A stretch of 64,000 bases of DNA from UBA1181 sp045226255 (GTDB lineage Bacteria; Bacteroidota; Bacteroidia; Bacteroidales; Paludibacteraceae): positions 132,470 to 196,469 of the forward strand of contig JBGVCG010000022.1 in the NCBI GenBank assembly GCA_045226255.1, read 5' to 3'. Shown here piece by piece: positions 1 to 9,175 of the stretch. The notes below the pieces were generated by a model. The model searched no databases, was not told where the DNA came from, and saw only the letters and a list, made by a program, of their open reading frames with translations. The position numbers and the translations under genes are program-made. Each line of letters starts with the position of its first letter. The first letter of the stretch is position 1.

Positions 1-417
1 GATGCCCTTCTGCTGCAAGGCGAGCAACGCCTCGGCGTAGAAGTCAGTGGCGTTCGGCGCATAGGTGGAGCCCAAGGTAGGGTCGCCTCCTCCACGGATG
101 TAGAGGTCGCCGTGAAGCGTCGAATCGACGATCGTGCCGCAGTATTCGAGGTTGGTTTGGAAACGGAAGGTGTCGGAGAGCATCTCCATGGCGGTGGCCG
201 TCGTGATGACCTTGGTGACGGAGGCAGGGTTCCTGTCCGTCATTTCCTGGTAGCTCGCCACGACACGTCCGTTGGTGATATCCTTCACGAGGAAGCCCAC
301 ACTGGCCTGCAGGAGGTTGTCGGAGTTGACGAACTCCTCGATGGCTTTGTTGTCCTGCGCCATGCCGGACGTGCAAGCTAAAACGGCTAAGATAAGGCTA
401 GAAATGATTCTCCGCAT
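1..417 (-). CDS. dacB: D-alanyl-D-alanine carboxypeptidase/endopeptidase, PBP4 type (5' part only)
   Basis: Only the first 139 codons are present; the gene runs off the left edge. The ATG at 417 begins a signal peptide (MRRIISSLILAVLA... with cleavage near GMAQ). After it come the penicillin-binding-protein SxxK motif in ASVTK (about residue 63) and the GGGDPTL signature typical of PBP4/DacB (peptidase family S13). The family trims or cleaves peptidoglycan cross-links in the periplasm. The SxN and KTG motifs would lie outside the window. It begins 30 bp after the stop of the HerA-like ATPase gene and is probably cotranscribed with it. The family call is firm from the two motifs; the exact specificity is inferred. 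Confidence 0.88.
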   Translation of the reverse strand, partial: MRRIISSLILAVLACTSGMAQDNKAIEEFVNSDNLLQASVGFLVKDITNGRVVASYQEMTDRNPASVTKVITTATAMEMLSDTFRFQTNLEYCGTIVDSTLHGDLYIRGGGDPTLGSTYAPNATDFYAEALLALQQKGI

Positions 418-447
418 GATTCTTCCTCCTATGTCGAATGATGTTCG

Positions 448-1935
448 CTATCTTCTCTTTTTGTTGCCTTTGATGAGGCCGGTGAGGAATTTGTTCAACA
501 CGCTCTTGAGGACGGGAACCAATATCTTGTTGAAGAAGCTATTGCTGTTGCTTTTCTTTTTGGTCTTCTTCTCCTTCTCCTCCTCTTTTTTCTTCTTTTC
601 CTTCTCTTTCTCCGCCAATTCCTTCTCTTTCTGTTTCTCCCTCTCCTTCGCGTCGTCGATCAGCATTTCGTAGGCGGAGCGGCGGTCTTCCGTTTCGCGG
701 TAGCTTCTCTCCAGACCAGACTCTTTGATCGCCTGTTTGCGCTCCTCTTCCGTGATCGGACCGATTTGGCCCTGTGGACAGAGCATCTTCGCCCTTTCCA
801 CCATGCTAGGGGCACCTTTCTCGTCCAGGAAGGAGATCAGAGCCTCTCCCGTCTCCAACTCAAGCAAAGCCTTCTCCGTGTCGAACGCCTCGTTGGTGCG
901 GAAGGATTGTGAAACCGCCTTGATGGCCTTCTGGTCCTTCGGCGTGAAGGCGCGCAAAGCGTGTTGTATCTTGTTACCCAATTGGCCTAACACATTGTCC
1001 GGTATATCCGTAGGGTTCTGGGTGATGAAGTAGACGCCGACACCCTTGGAACGGATCAGTCGGACGATCTTCTCTATCTGTGTCAGCAATGCCTTGGATG
1101 CGTCGTCGAACAAGAGGTGAGCCTCGTCGAAGAAGAAGATGAACTTAGGTTTGTCCAAGTCTCCCACCTCAGGCAACTCGTTGTAGATGGAGGTCAGAAG
1201 CCACATCAGGAAGGCGGAATAGAGCTTCGGGTTGTGGTAGAGCTTGTCCGCCGCGAGGATATTGAGCATACCCTTCTTGGTGTCGTGCATTCTTTCCGTC
1301 ACGAAGAAATCCTCGATCTTGAATTCAGGAAGACCGAAGAAGAGGTCGCCGCCCTGCTCCTCCAAGGCCAGCAGGCTTCGTTGGATGGCGCCCACGGAGA
1401 TGGAGGATATGTTTCCGTATTCAGTCTGGAACTCCTTGGCGTTCTGTCCGATGTAGTTGAGCGCTGCGCGGAGGTCCTTCAGGTCATCCAGCGGCATCTG
1501 TTTGTCTTCGCAGATGCGGAAGACAGCCGCCAACACACCTTCCTGCGTGTCGGTGAGCGACATGATGCGGGAGAAGAGCAATACGCCGAAGTTCTTGACG
1601 GTCACCCTCATCGGCACACCTTGCTCCCCGTACACGTCGAAGAACTGGACGGGGTAGGGTTGGAAGTCGAATTGGACACCGAACTCGTTTTGTCTTTTCT
1701 CGATGAATTTAGTGAGTGTACCAGCCTTGTAGACACCTGAGAGGTCGCCTTTCATGTCCGCCATGAAGCAAGGGACACCCAAATCACTGAATGATTCTGC
1801 CAATACTTGGAGGGAAACTGTCTTTCCTGTTCCGGTTGCGCCCGCGATGAGGCCGTGTCTGTTCGCCATCTTTGGCTCGATGTGGAGCGGATGGTCCGAA
1901 TGCGCTATATACAAGCGGTTTTCGTTATCTAACAT
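448..1935 (-). CDS. HerA/YjgR-like P-loop ATPase (DUF853 family)
   Basis: The 495-residue protein has a Walker A motif GATGTGKT at residues 32-39 and a Walker B-like FFFDEAHLLF around residue 270. This is the arrangement of HerA-FtsK superfamily ATPases of the DUF853/YjgR type. Residues 430-480 are a low-complexity Lys/Glu tract, followed by a basic C-terminus (KGNKKRR). Its cellular role is not established; relatives are predicted DNA-pumping or helicase-like ATPases without a known partner. It has its own -7 type promoter at 1967-1974, and the D,D-carboxypeptidase gene follows 30 bp downstream. Start ATG at 1935 gives the full N-terminal strand before Walker A. Confidence 0.85.
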   Translation of the reverse strand: MLDNENRLYIAHSDHPLHIEPKMANRHGLIAGATGTGKTVSLQVLAESFSDLGVPCFMADMKGDLSGVYKAGTLTKFIEKRQNEFGVQFDFQPYPVQFFDVYGEQGVPMRVTVKNFGVLLFSRIMSLTDTQEGVLAAVFRICEDKQMPLDDLKDLRAALNYIGQNAKEFQTEYGNISSISVGAIQRSLLALEEQGGDLFFGLPEFKIEDFFVTERMHDTKKGMLNILAADKLYHNPKLYSAFLMWLLTSIYNELPEVGDLDKPKFIFFFDEAHLLFDDASKALLTQIEKIVRLIRSKGVGVYFITQNPTDIPDNVLGQLGNKIQHALRAFTPKDQKAIKAVSQSFRTNEAFDTEKALLELETGEALISFLDEKGAPSMVERAKMLCPQGQIGPITEEERKQAIKESGLERSYRETEDRRSAYEMLIDDAKEREKQKEKELAEKEKEKKKKEEEKEKKTKKKSNSNSFFNKILVPVLKSVLNKFLTGLIKGNKKRR

Positions 1936-1966
1936 AGTAAGTAAACTTTTGCATTTTTCCTTTTTG

Positions 1967-1974
1967 CAAATATA
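1967..1974 (-). promoter_or_regulatory. -7 promoter element of the HerA-like ATPase gene
   Basis: On the minus strand the sequence reads TATATTTG, matching the Bacteroidetes -7 consensus TAnnTTTG, 32 bp before the ATG at 1935. I see no clear TTTG at the -33 position, so the call rests on the -7 box and its location. Confidence 0.5.
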
Positions 1975-1975
1975 A

Positions 1976-2002
1976 TAAAAAGAGTTGAGAATTAACTCTT
2001 TT
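1976..2002 (-). terminator. Rho-independent terminator after the lipoprotein gene
   Basis: AAGAGTT and AACTCTT form a short stem with a 6-7 nt loop. On the minus strand it is followed by TTTATT. It lies about 170 bp downstream of the lipoprotein stop (2174) and immediately before the next promoter, so it separates the two minus-strand units. Confidence 0.45.
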
Positions 2003-2173
2003 CGCTATCAATAACAGAAAAAGGAACGTGCTTTGGGCTTATACCCGAATCTGAGTGTGGAAACGATTAAGATGGGGCTGAATCCGGAGAATATAACCCT
2101 TCCTCCGAAGCCATATCAGTTAGATAAAGACGAAAAGCCCTTTATGCTTTGTTCCTTTGCGGGAAGAATTCCG
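2003..2173. other. Intergenic stretch with imperfect inverted repeat
   Basis: There is no gene I can support. The two ends (about 2022-2043 and 2131-2160) are imperfect inverted copies sharing GGAAC, an AAGC-type core and GGGCTT/AAGCCC, so the minus-strand RNA could fold into a long interrupted hairpin. A short plus-strand open frame here has no recognisable family and no promoter. It may be the 3' untranslated region of the lipoprotein mRNA. Confidence 0.3.
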
Positions 2174-2854
2174 CTAATAGTGGTATCTGTCGTAGATGTT
2201 GTGCGATTCAATGGTTCGAAAGGTACGTCGAAATGAGTTTGTCATCTCTTCTACTATCTCATCGGAAAAGCCATCTTCCTGTAGCATTTTTCTGTAAGAA
2301 CCTATCTCTTCCTGGCTCTTGTCTTCTTCGAGCGTCGCTATCAAGTTCAAGAATAATTGCCCTTCAATGATACGGAATGCGAGGCTGTTGATGATGTATG
2401 ACGGAGGTATGTTGTCTGACTGCTCGTCCAGTGCTTTGTTGTCGTTTCTGTAGGGTGGTGGGTTCAGCAATTCGCCCACATCTGCCCCTTTCTCGAAGGT
2501 GATAGTCTTCCCACCATAGTTGCAGTGTAAGGTGAGCTTTCTATCCAAGGAAACGTAAGTGCCGGATGTCTTGCTGGAAGAGAAGGTGCTGTCTTCGTGA
2601 AATTCCACGATTCCATCTAGGACGGAAATGATTGTACTGTCTATATTGGACTTCACATAGGCTTCGTGTGACGTTTTGGTATATTCCGAGATCACGTAGG
2701 AGGTGGGGGATAGGCACCATGCGCCACGCAATGCGTGATCGTCCTCGCTGATTTCGGTAGTCAGTTCACTCTCTATGCATGAGGAGAACATGGAAACAAA
2801 CAGTCCTGACAAAAGGAATGTCCGGAAAAGTGTATTGCTTTTTTTTAGTCCCAT
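2174..2854 (-). CDS. Hypothetical lipoprotein
   Basis: The protein is about 226 residues. Its N-terminus is a lipoprotein signal peptide (MGLKKSNTLFRTFLLSGLFV...) with lipobox MFSSC, so it should be lipid-anchored and exported. The mature part has alternating hydrophobic strands and a motif-like LRGAWCLSP near the start, suggesting a small beta-rich ligand or inhibitor fold similar to many Bacteroidetes lipocalin-like lipoproteins, but no family is certain. An in-frame ATG at 2878 and a TTG at 2896 lie further upstream. The TTG is inside the -7 promoter box and the 2878 ATG would leave almost no leader, so the ATG at 2854 is preferred. It is a single gene between its own promoter and terminator. 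Confidence 0.7.
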   Translation of the reverse strand: MGLKKSNTLFRTFLLSGLFVSMFSSCIESELTTEISEDDHALRGAWCLSPTSYVISEYTKTSHEAYVKSNIDSTIISVLDGIVEFHEDSTFSSSKTSGTYVSLDRKLTLHCNYGGKTITFEKGADVGELLNPPPYRNDNKALDEQSDNIPPSYIINSLAFRIIEGQLFLNLIATLEEDKSQEEIGSYRKMLQEDGFSDEIVEEMTNSFRRTFRTIESHNIYDRYHY

Positions 2855-2893
2855 AATCAAGTCTAATTCAGTGATCATTTTGGGTTTATGTTG

Positions 2894-2901
2894 CAAATAT
2901 A
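2894..2901 (-). promoter_or_regulatory. -7 promoter element of the lipoprotein gene
   Basis: The minus strand reads TATATTTG, matching TAnnTTTG, 40 bp upstream of the chosen ATG at 2854. The expected transcription start near 2886 rules out the TTG start at 2896. No good -33 box is seen. Confidence 0.5.
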
Positions 2902-2921
2902 GTAAAAAACATTTTCTGGAT

Positions 2922-5900
2922 TTAGCATACTTTCACTTCACTACACCCGTTCAGTCCTCTCTTGCTGACCCGTATCTGCGTCGGTATGCGCTCCTTCAGG
3001 ATTTCCACGTGGGAGATGATGCCGACTTTCTTGCCGCCGAGGTTATGGAGCTTCTCCAGCATGTTCATCACGGCGTCCAGGTAGTCTGCGCTCAGGGTGC
3101 CGAATCCTTCGTCGATGAAGACGATGTCTGTGGTCAATCTGCTCTGGTTGAGCGTGGAGAGGCCTAAGGCCAACGCAAGGGAGATGATGAAGCTCTCGCC
3201 GCCGGACAGGGTGTTGCAGGGCCGTAGGTTGCCGCCCATGTAGAGGTCACGCACCCAGATGCCGAGGCTCCGGCTGTTGCAGCTCAACTCGTATCGGTCG
3301 TTCAGCTTCTTCAGGAAGGCATTGGCGTTGTGCAGCAGTTGGCGCAACACGTAGCTTTGCGCGATGAGGCGGAAGGACTTTCCGTCGCTGCTGCCGAAGT
3401 GTTGGTTGAGGATGTCCCATTTGCTCCACTCCTCCCGCAGTTTCTCGACGTTCTTCTTGACCTCCGCCACCTTTCGTATGTTCTCCTCGCTCCGCTTGAA
3501 ATCGAGTTCTATTTTTGCGATGGATTCGATGATTTCCTTCGTTTCCGCCTCAATCTGCTCCATCTCCGTCTGGAGGGTTTCGAGGGTCGTCTCGGAGGTT
3601 ATTCCTTCGGGTTTCTGCGCCTTGGTCTCTTCGATTCTCTCGTTGAGGCTCTTGAGTGCGCCCTCCGTCCTGTCTATTTGGCTTTTTTGCTCCTCCATCT
3701 GCCTTTTCGCCGCCTCGTTTTCCTCCTTGGAGATTCGTTGGAGCTCCGTCAGTCGGTCGAGGGTGAAATGGCTATTTTCTTTGATGAAATCGTTGATTTT
3801 TTGTGTTAGCTTCCGTTTTTCCTCCTGGTTGTTCCGCAGGTCGCTCTTGAGCGAGAAGCAATCCTTCGTCAACTGTGAGGTGCGCTGGATGAGCTGGTCG
3901 GTCTGGATGGATTCCCCTTCGCTTTCCCACTCGGGGAATTCCTTTCGGATCCAGTTTTGGTTATCCTCGATGGTTTCGAGCGATGCCTCCCATTGGCTGA
4001 CCTCCTTCTCTCCCTTCTCCTTCCTTTGGCGAAGTTCCTGGTATTCCTTCACCTCCCGCTCCAAAGCTTGCAGGAAGGCGGGGATATCTTCCTCCCAACC
4101 GCTTCCCTTGATCTTTGAGGAGGCGGCTTGGTATCTCTTTTGGGCGTTCCCCTCGTGTGTCTGTGCGGCGCTTCTGTGTTGCGCGATCCTCTCCTTGGCT
4201 CCGCTCGCCTTCTTCTCGGCTTCTGCGGCGCTCTCCTTGGTTTGGTTGAGGTTTCGGACGAGGGTGTCCTTCTCTTTTTGTAGCTGGGCGATCACATTCT
4301 GTATCGCGAGGACGCTCTTCCGTTCCTCTTCCTTTTGAGCTCTCTTTTGGACGATGGAATCGATGATTTTCTCCTCTTTCGGGTCGAGCGACAGTTTCCC
4401 GCACATCCGCTGGATCGCTTCGTCTCTCTGTTGGATGGAGGCCTTATGCTTTTGGGCCTCCTCCGTGAGTTCTTTCCCCTCTTTGGTGGATTGTTCCAGT
4501 TTTTTCTCGCTTTCGGTCAACTGGCGGAGCGCTTTCTCCCTCGCCTGGCGGATCTCCTCCAACTCCTTCTCATAGGGAGCGATGGCGGCCTCCAGCTGGC
4601 TCTCTTTTACGATGGAATCGATCTTTTTTCCGCAAATCGGGCATTCATCCCCGACGCTCAGGGAGTTGCGCACCTCCTTGATGGCGTCCCCCACGGCCAG
4701 CCGTAGTGTCCGCAGACTCTTCTTGTGCTTTTGCTCCTCTTCCAACTGCTTTTGGTACGCCTCTTTCTCAAGGGGGAGTCGTTGGGTCAGTTGGTCTGCT
4801 TCCTTGCTTAGCTCAGCAATCTTTTCCAGCAGGGTGCGCAATTGCTCTCCCTCCTTTTGCTGTTGGGTGCAGTCGTTCTCCAGCTGTTGCAATGTCTGTA
4901 TCTCTTCGTTCAGGCGGTTGAGGTCTTTCCCCTTCACCTCCTTCATCCGTGCTTCTATCTCGGCTTCGATTTCCTTCCCCTTCTGCTCGTACTCCTTACT
5001 TTTTTGGGCGATTTCATCGATGGTTTTCTGGATGCCGGGCAATTCGTCGGACTCTATTCTTTTGGCATCCGCGAGGCTGGTCATCGCCTCTTTCCGTGCG
5101 CTCAGGTATCCGTTCAGGTTCTCTTGGATAGAGGGGAATGCCTCGTACATCTCGGCCGCCTCATTTCTCCGTTCCAACTCTTCCGTCGCCTTGTTCAGGT
5201 TGTCCCTCTTCTCTTTGAGTTGTTGCTTCACCCAGGTGATTCCTCCGCAGACGAGCCGGAACGTTCCCCGAAGGGTGCGCTCTCTCTCCGCGAGAGACTG
5301 GGTCTCTTCCTCCCGCCTTTTCAGCTGGAGCATCTCGTTGCGCACCTCGATGGTGGATTCCCATTCGGATATATTCTTCGTGCGTCGGATGAATTCGGGG
5401 CTTGCGCACGCCTCTTTTAGGGTTGCCAGTCTCTGCGAGGTAACGGTGAACTCCTGCTGTAGGCGATGTTGCTCCGTCAGCCAGTTTCGTATCGTCTCCG
5501 TCTGTTTTTGGGTCGCCTTGACCTTCGTCTGCCGTTCGTTCAGCTTTTGCAACTCCTCTTTCTTGAGGTTCGTCTCCTCTTCGGTCAGGATTTCGTATCC
5601 CTCTATCTTCTTTCCCTCATCCTCGCAGGCCTTTTTGGCCTCTTTCGCTCGCTCGAAGATGGCAATGCCTATTTGGGAATATATCTCCGTGCCCGTCAGT
5701 TTCTCCAGGATGTCCGACTTCTCCTTTTCGTTGCTGGAAAGGAATTTGGTGAATTCTCCTTGGGCTAACAGGGAGGTGCGGCAGAACTGCTCGTATTTCA
5801 TCCCCACGCATCGCTCTATTTCGGTCTCGATTTCCTTCTTTTTGTTAAAAAACAGCCCTTTCATCGGACATTCCAAGGAACGGCTATCTTCAATCTTGCC

Positions 5901-6245
5901 GGTTCTCTTTCGTCTTGCCGCCCATTGGGCGATGTAGGTCTCGCCGTCGTTCCCGATGAATCGCAGTTCGGCCAATGCCTCATTCTCACCCCGGCGCATC
6001 AGTTGCTTGACATCTCGGAAGCCCACTTCGTCTTCAGATTGTTTGCTGATGTTCGCACTGTTGTTGATTCTTGGTGTGTTGGCGTAGAGGGCGAGGCAGA
6101 TAGCATCCAGGATTGTGCTTTTGCCGGAACCCGTCTCTCCGCAGATGAGGAATATAGGGTTTCCGACGAAGGGTTCCTCGTCGAAATGCAGGTCCACTTT
6201 TTCGATGGATGCGATGTTTTTTATATGTAGGGATAAGTATTTCAT
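2922..6245 (-). CDS. sbcC: Exonuclease subunit SbcC (Rad50-like ATPase)
   Basis: The 1107-residue protein has the SMC/Rad50 layout: Walker A GETGSGKST at residues 36-44, a long charged coiled coil, a zinc-hook CPIC near residue 534, a second coiled coil, then the ABC signature LSGGES near residue 1011 and Walker B IVFIDEGFG near 1041. SbcC pairs with SbcD in an ATP-driven nuclease that opens hairpins and processes double-strand breaks. The ATG overlaps the sbcD stop by 4 bp (ATGA), so the two are translationally coupled. Length is normal for the family. Confidence 0.96.
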   Translation of the reverse strand: MKYLSLHIKNIASIEKVDLHFDEEPFVGNPIFLICGETGSGKSTILDAICLALYANTPRINNSANISKQSEDEVGFRDVKQLMRRGENEALAELRFIGNDGETYIAQWAARRKRTGKIEDSRSLECPMKGLFFNKKKEIETEIERCVGMKYEQFCRTSLLAQGEFTKFLSSNEKEKSDILEKLTGTEIYSQIGIAIFERAKEAKKACEDEGKKIEGYEILTEEETNLKKEELQKLNERQTKVKATQKQTETIRNWLTEQHRLQQEFTVTSQRLATLKEACASPEFIRRTKNISEWESTIEVRNEMLQLKRREEETQSLAERERTLRGTFRLVCGGITWVKQQLKEKRDNLNKATEELERRNEAAEMYEAFPSIQENLNGYLSARKEAMTSLADAKRIESDELPGIQKTIDEIAQKSKEYEQKGKEIEAEIEARMKEVKGKDLNRLNEEIQTLQQLENDCTQQQKEGEQLRTLLEKIAELSKEADQLTQRLPLEKEAYQKQLEEEQKHKKSLRTLRLAVGDAIKEVRNSLSVGDECPICGKKIDSIVKESQLEAAIAPYEKELEEIRQAREKALRQLTESEKKLEQSTKEGKELTEEAQKHKASIQQRDEAIQRMCGKLSLDPKEEKIIDSIVQKRAQKEEERKSVLAIQNVIAQLQKEKDTLVRNLNQTKESAAEAEKKASGAKERIAQHRSAAQTHEGNAQKRYQAASSKIKGSGWEEDIPAFLQALEREVKEYQELRQRKEKGEKEVSQWEASLETIEDNQNWIRKEFPEWESEGESIQTDQLIQRTSQLTKDCFSLKSDLRNNQEEKRKLTQKINDFIKENSHFTLDRLTELQRISKEENEAAKRQMEEQKSQIDRTEGALKSLNERIEETKAQKPEGITSETTLETLQTEMEQIEAETKEIIESIAKIELDFKRSEENIRKVAEVKKNVEKLREEWSKWDILNQHFGSSDGKSFRLIAQSYVLRQLLHNANAFLKKLNDRYELSCNSRSLGIWVRDLYMGGNLRPCNTLSGGESFIISLALALGLSTLNQSRLTTDIVFIDEGFGTLSADYLDAVMNMLEKLHNLGGKKVGIISHVEILKERIPTQIRVSKRGLNGCSEVKVC

Positions 6246-7426
6246 GCCATCTCCCTCTCCTTTCTATGAAGCTCTTCCGTGATCTCCCGGATCAGTCGGA
6301 CCATCTCCTCGTCCAACTCCTTCCCTTGCGTCTCCATGTAGTAGATGCTGGCGAGTTCGGCGGGGTCCATGCTCTTGATTTCGCTGGATTCTATGGTGAT
6401 GATCTCCGCCTCATGTTTTTTCACCCTCCTTGTCGTCTTTATCTTGCAGAACCTGCAATCCTTCTCCTTGAGGAGGTGCTCGATCCTCGCCTCCGCGTCG
6501 GAAGGCACATAGTCCTCCACCTCCACGTTGAGGCAGACGTAGGAAGAGGGGTCGATCGGGGTAGCCATGAACTCTTGTATCGCCTCCTCGAAAGGCAAAG
6601 GTTTCGATGGAATCGTTAAAAATCGATGGTCGTTCTGGATGGTGATCTCCTTGACGGAGGCTTTCTCTCCGTGGCGGGCGATTTCCACCAAAGAGACGGA
6701 GTGGGGGTACATCTCGTCGAAGTTGACCTGAATCGGACTACCGCTGTACCGCGCCTTTTCGTTCCCTTTCACGAATTGCGGGTGGTGGATATGGCCCAAG
6801 GCGAGGTAGTCGTAGTAATCCCCCAATCTGTCAGCCTCCACGTAGTCCATGCCACCCACCGATTGCTCGTCGTGTCCCCGCAGGTCCGCTCCGCAAAGGG
6901 TCAGGTGTCCCATCATGATGACGGGCAGGTTCTCCTTGTTTTCCTTTCGGACAATTTCTTGGGCGACGTTGAAGATTCCCAGGTTGCTCTCCCTGACGTG
7001 CGGGATGGCGATGACGTAGGCCATGGTTCCGCCCCCTTTCCCTGGGATTCGGATGATATGTTTTTTTTCGATGGATTCGCTATTTTCTTCCCTTTCGGCG
7101 TAGCCGATCACCTTCACGTTCGCCAAGCGCCAGAGTTCGTGCGCGGACTCCAGTCGGGCGTAGCTGTCATGGTTGCCCGCGGTGACGATGATGGACATGC
7201 TGGGGCATGCCTCATGGATGGCGACCATGCTGTCGGTGTAGAGTTTCTGTGCGGCGGCGGAAGGGACGGCGGTGTGGTAGATGTCTCCGCTGACCAAGAG
7301 CGCGTCGGGTTGTTCCCGCTCCACGATGGCACACAGCTGACGGAAGAATTGCAGGTGCTCTTCCTCGCGGTCATATCGGTAGAAGTCTTGTCCGATGTGC
7401 CAGTCCGATGTGTGTATGAATTTCAT
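6242..7426 (-). CDS. sbcD: Exonuclease subunit SbcD (Mre11-like nuclease)
   Basis: The 394-residue protein carries the metallophosphoesterase motifs in order: SDWHIG (7-12), SGDIYH (46-51), GNHDS (84-88), a GHLTL histidine near 172 and LGHIHHP near 210. These bind the two metal ions of the Mre11/SbcD nuclease. A C-terminal capping region follows. It lies between the sugar-kinase gene (12 bp upstream) and sbcC (4-bp overlap), so the DNA-repair pair is apparently transcribed with LPS-type genes. Confidence 0.96.
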   Translation of the reverse strand: MKFIHTSDWHIGQDFYRYDREEEHLQFFRQLCAIVEREQPDALLVSGDIYHTAVPSAAAQKLYTDSMVAIHEACPSMSIIVTAGNHDSYARLESAHELWRLANVKVIGYAEREENSESIEKKHIIRIPGKGGGTMAYVIAIPHVRESNLGIFNVAQEIVRKENKENLPVIMMGHLTLCGADLRGHDEQSVGGMDYVEADRLGDYYDYLALGHIHHPQFVKGNEKARYSGSPIQVNFDEMYPHSVSLVEIARHGEKASVKEITIQNDHRFLTIPSKPLPFEEAIQEFMATPIDPSSYVCLNVEVEDYVPSDAEARIEHLLKEKDCRFCKIKTTRRVKKHEAEIITIESSEIKSMDPAELASIYYMETQGKELDEEMVRLIREITEELHRKEREMA

Positions 7427-7438
7427 GTGGGCTTCGCC

Positions 7439-8224
7439 TTATTTGCGTTTGAAGATCTTTCGGGTGAACTCCTTGAATTTCTCTTTGCGCTTGCGTTTTT
7501 CCCTATCCTCGTATTTGTAGCGCAGGAAGGCTTCGACGCATTGCTCCACGTCCGCTCCCCTCCCTTTCGCGTAGTAGGAGGCGCAGAGACGGAAGAACTC
7601 ATCGTTGCCGCGCATCCTTCTGAAGTTCTTGCAACCCATTTCGATGCTGACCGGGCGGAACTGCATCCGGTTGATGTCCACGAGGGAGAAATTGTAAGAT
7701 ATTTTCCCCATTTCATCGACTTTTTCGCGTAAGATGTTCCCTGGAGAATAGTCGCAATGTAGGATGTCCGCTTCATGAAGTCGGGCGGTGAATTCCGCGA
7801 AGGCCTTGATCAAATCCTCCTTTCCCGCATTGCTGGCGTCCTCGTCGTTGAAGAGCCTCATGTGACCATCCATGGGGGTATGTAGGCTGATGAAGAAACT
7901 TCTGTGGAGGAGACCACTCTGTTTCGTCTCGATGTAGGCGACGGGGTCCGGCGTCTGGAATCCTTTCGAAAGGAGCGTGAGCGCATGTTCGTAGGCGCGT
8001 GAAGCCTTGGATGGCCTGAAGAAGGTGTAGGCGATGCGGTTGATGAGAATCGGCACCTTGTATGATTTCACGTTGAGGGTAAATCCCCCCTCTTCGTATA
8101 GTCTGATTTCGTTTCTTGCCAGGAAGATGGATTCACCCTCCTTGTCGAATATGTCGGGCAGGCTCTCGATGAAGGTTCGCAGGTGAGAATATTTATCGTT
8201 GAGGACGATCTTCATTTTTCCCAT
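7439..8224 (-). CDS. Lipopolysaccharide core kinase-like protein (Kdo/WaaP kinase family)
   Basis: The 261-residue protein has a protein-kinase-like fold. The catalytic loop HCDYSPGNIL is near residue 155 and the DFG-equivalent LVDINRMQF near residue 178, as in the WaaP/KdkA/InaA family that phosphorylates inner-core sugars of LPS. A basic tail (RKRKEKFKEFTRKIFKRK) fits membrane-surface binding. The gene overlaps the upstream glycosyltransferase by 13 bp, supporting a shared role in surface-glycan assembly. The exact acceptor sugar cannot be read from sequence. Confidence 0.75.
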   Translation of the reverse strand: MGKMKIVLNDKYSHLRTFIESLPDIFDKEGESIFLARNEIRLYEEGGFTLNVKSYKVPILINRIAYTFFRPSKASRAYEHALTLLSKGFQTPDPVAYIETKQSGLLHRSFFISLHTPMDGHMRLFNDEDASNAGKEDLIKAFAEFTARLHEADILHCDYSPGNILREKVDEMGKISYNFSLVDINRMQFRPVSIEMGCKNFRRMRGNDEFFRLCASYYAKGRGADVEQCVEAFLRYKYEDREKRKRKEKFKEFTRKIFKRK

Positions 8225-8964
8225 ACTCCCATGTATTTGAGATAGACGTACAAGGCGCCCATTTGACTCAGCTTAAAACCGTAGTATCCGTCCATGAAAC
8301 CTAGCTTGAAGATGTAGTTGGCGATGAATCGGTAGATTGCCTTGATGTAGATGACGAATTTACTGTGTTTCTTCCCTCTTCTTTTTAGGTCGATGGCACC
8401 CAATCGTCCGTACTCCCTTGTTTTCCTTTCGTGTTGCTCCACGCTGTCGTAGGTGTAGTGTTTCAGAATCCCCTTCATGTTCACGACGCTGAAAGGCTGT
8501 TGGCACTCCACCTCTTCGTGCACCAGCTTGTCATTCCAATTGGCGTGGGTGCGGTTGAATATCCTCACTTTGGACTCGTATCCACCGTTGTAGAACCGTA
8601 TCAGTTTGCCGCAATAATAGTTCTGCCTTCTCATGGCGTAGACCGTCGAGTCATCTTTTAGACCTTCTTGTTTCAGATTGAGGATGAACTCGGCGAGTTC
8701 GGGCGATAGCTCTTCGTCCGCATCGAGACTAATAATCCAGTCGTGGTTGGCAAGGCTGACGGCGAAACGTTTCTGCGGACCATAGCCGGAGAATTCGTGC
8801 TGCACGAACTTGCAGCCCAATCCCTTGCATATCTCTTCCGTCCTGTCTGTGGAGAAAGAGTCCACAACAATCGTTTCGTCTGCAATCACCCCTATCGAGC
8901 GTATGCAACGCTCGATCTTTTTCTCTTCATTCCGAGTGATGATGACTGCTGAGATGTTTGCCAT
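8212..8964 (-). CDS. Family 2 glycosyltransferase, WaaE/KdtX-like
   Basis: The 250-residue protein begins ISAVIITRNEEKKIERCI, continues with VVDSFSTDRT, and has the metal-binding loop SLDADEELSPEL near residue 80. This matches the small GT2 group that adds glucose or another sugar to the LPS inner core (WaaE/KdtX). It has no membrane segment except a hydrophobic C-terminal stretch and should work at the inner face of the inner membrane. It is the first gene of an overlapping minus-strand unit with the kinase and sbcDC. A weak -7-like TATATTCG lies at 9012-9019. Confidence 0.85.
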   Translation of the reverse strand: MANISAVIITRNEEKKIERCIRSIGVIADETIVVDSFSTDRTEEICKGLGCKFVQHEFSGYGPQKRFAVSLANHDWIISLDADEELSPELAEFILNLKQEGLKDDSTVYAMRRQNYYCGKLIRFYNGGYESKVRIFNRTHANWNDKLVHEEVECQQPFSVVNMKGILKHYTYDSVEQHERKTREYGRLGAIDLKRRGKKHSKFVIYIKAIYRFIANYIFKLGFMDGYYGFKLSQMGALYVYLKYMGVWEK

Positions 8965-9175
8965 TTTTCAGTTATGAATATTGTTTACCTGCTTCCCACT
9001 AAATGGGACTACGAATATACTACTATTTTTGATATTTTTTGTTTGCGTTGCTTGAAATCTTTTCTCTCTCTTGCGTTGTTTATGCTTGTGGGGGTCCTTT
9101 TCCCGCGTCGAGTTTGTGATTGTGCACTGATTCGTAGAAACATTGTGTTGTTTGGGGCTTTTTTTAGATGGATAC

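Noticed and set aside
2033..2236. Plus-strand open frame downstream of the lipoprotein gene
   Set aside because: It overlaps the lipoprotein gene end on the other strand, has no promoter and no recognisable family.
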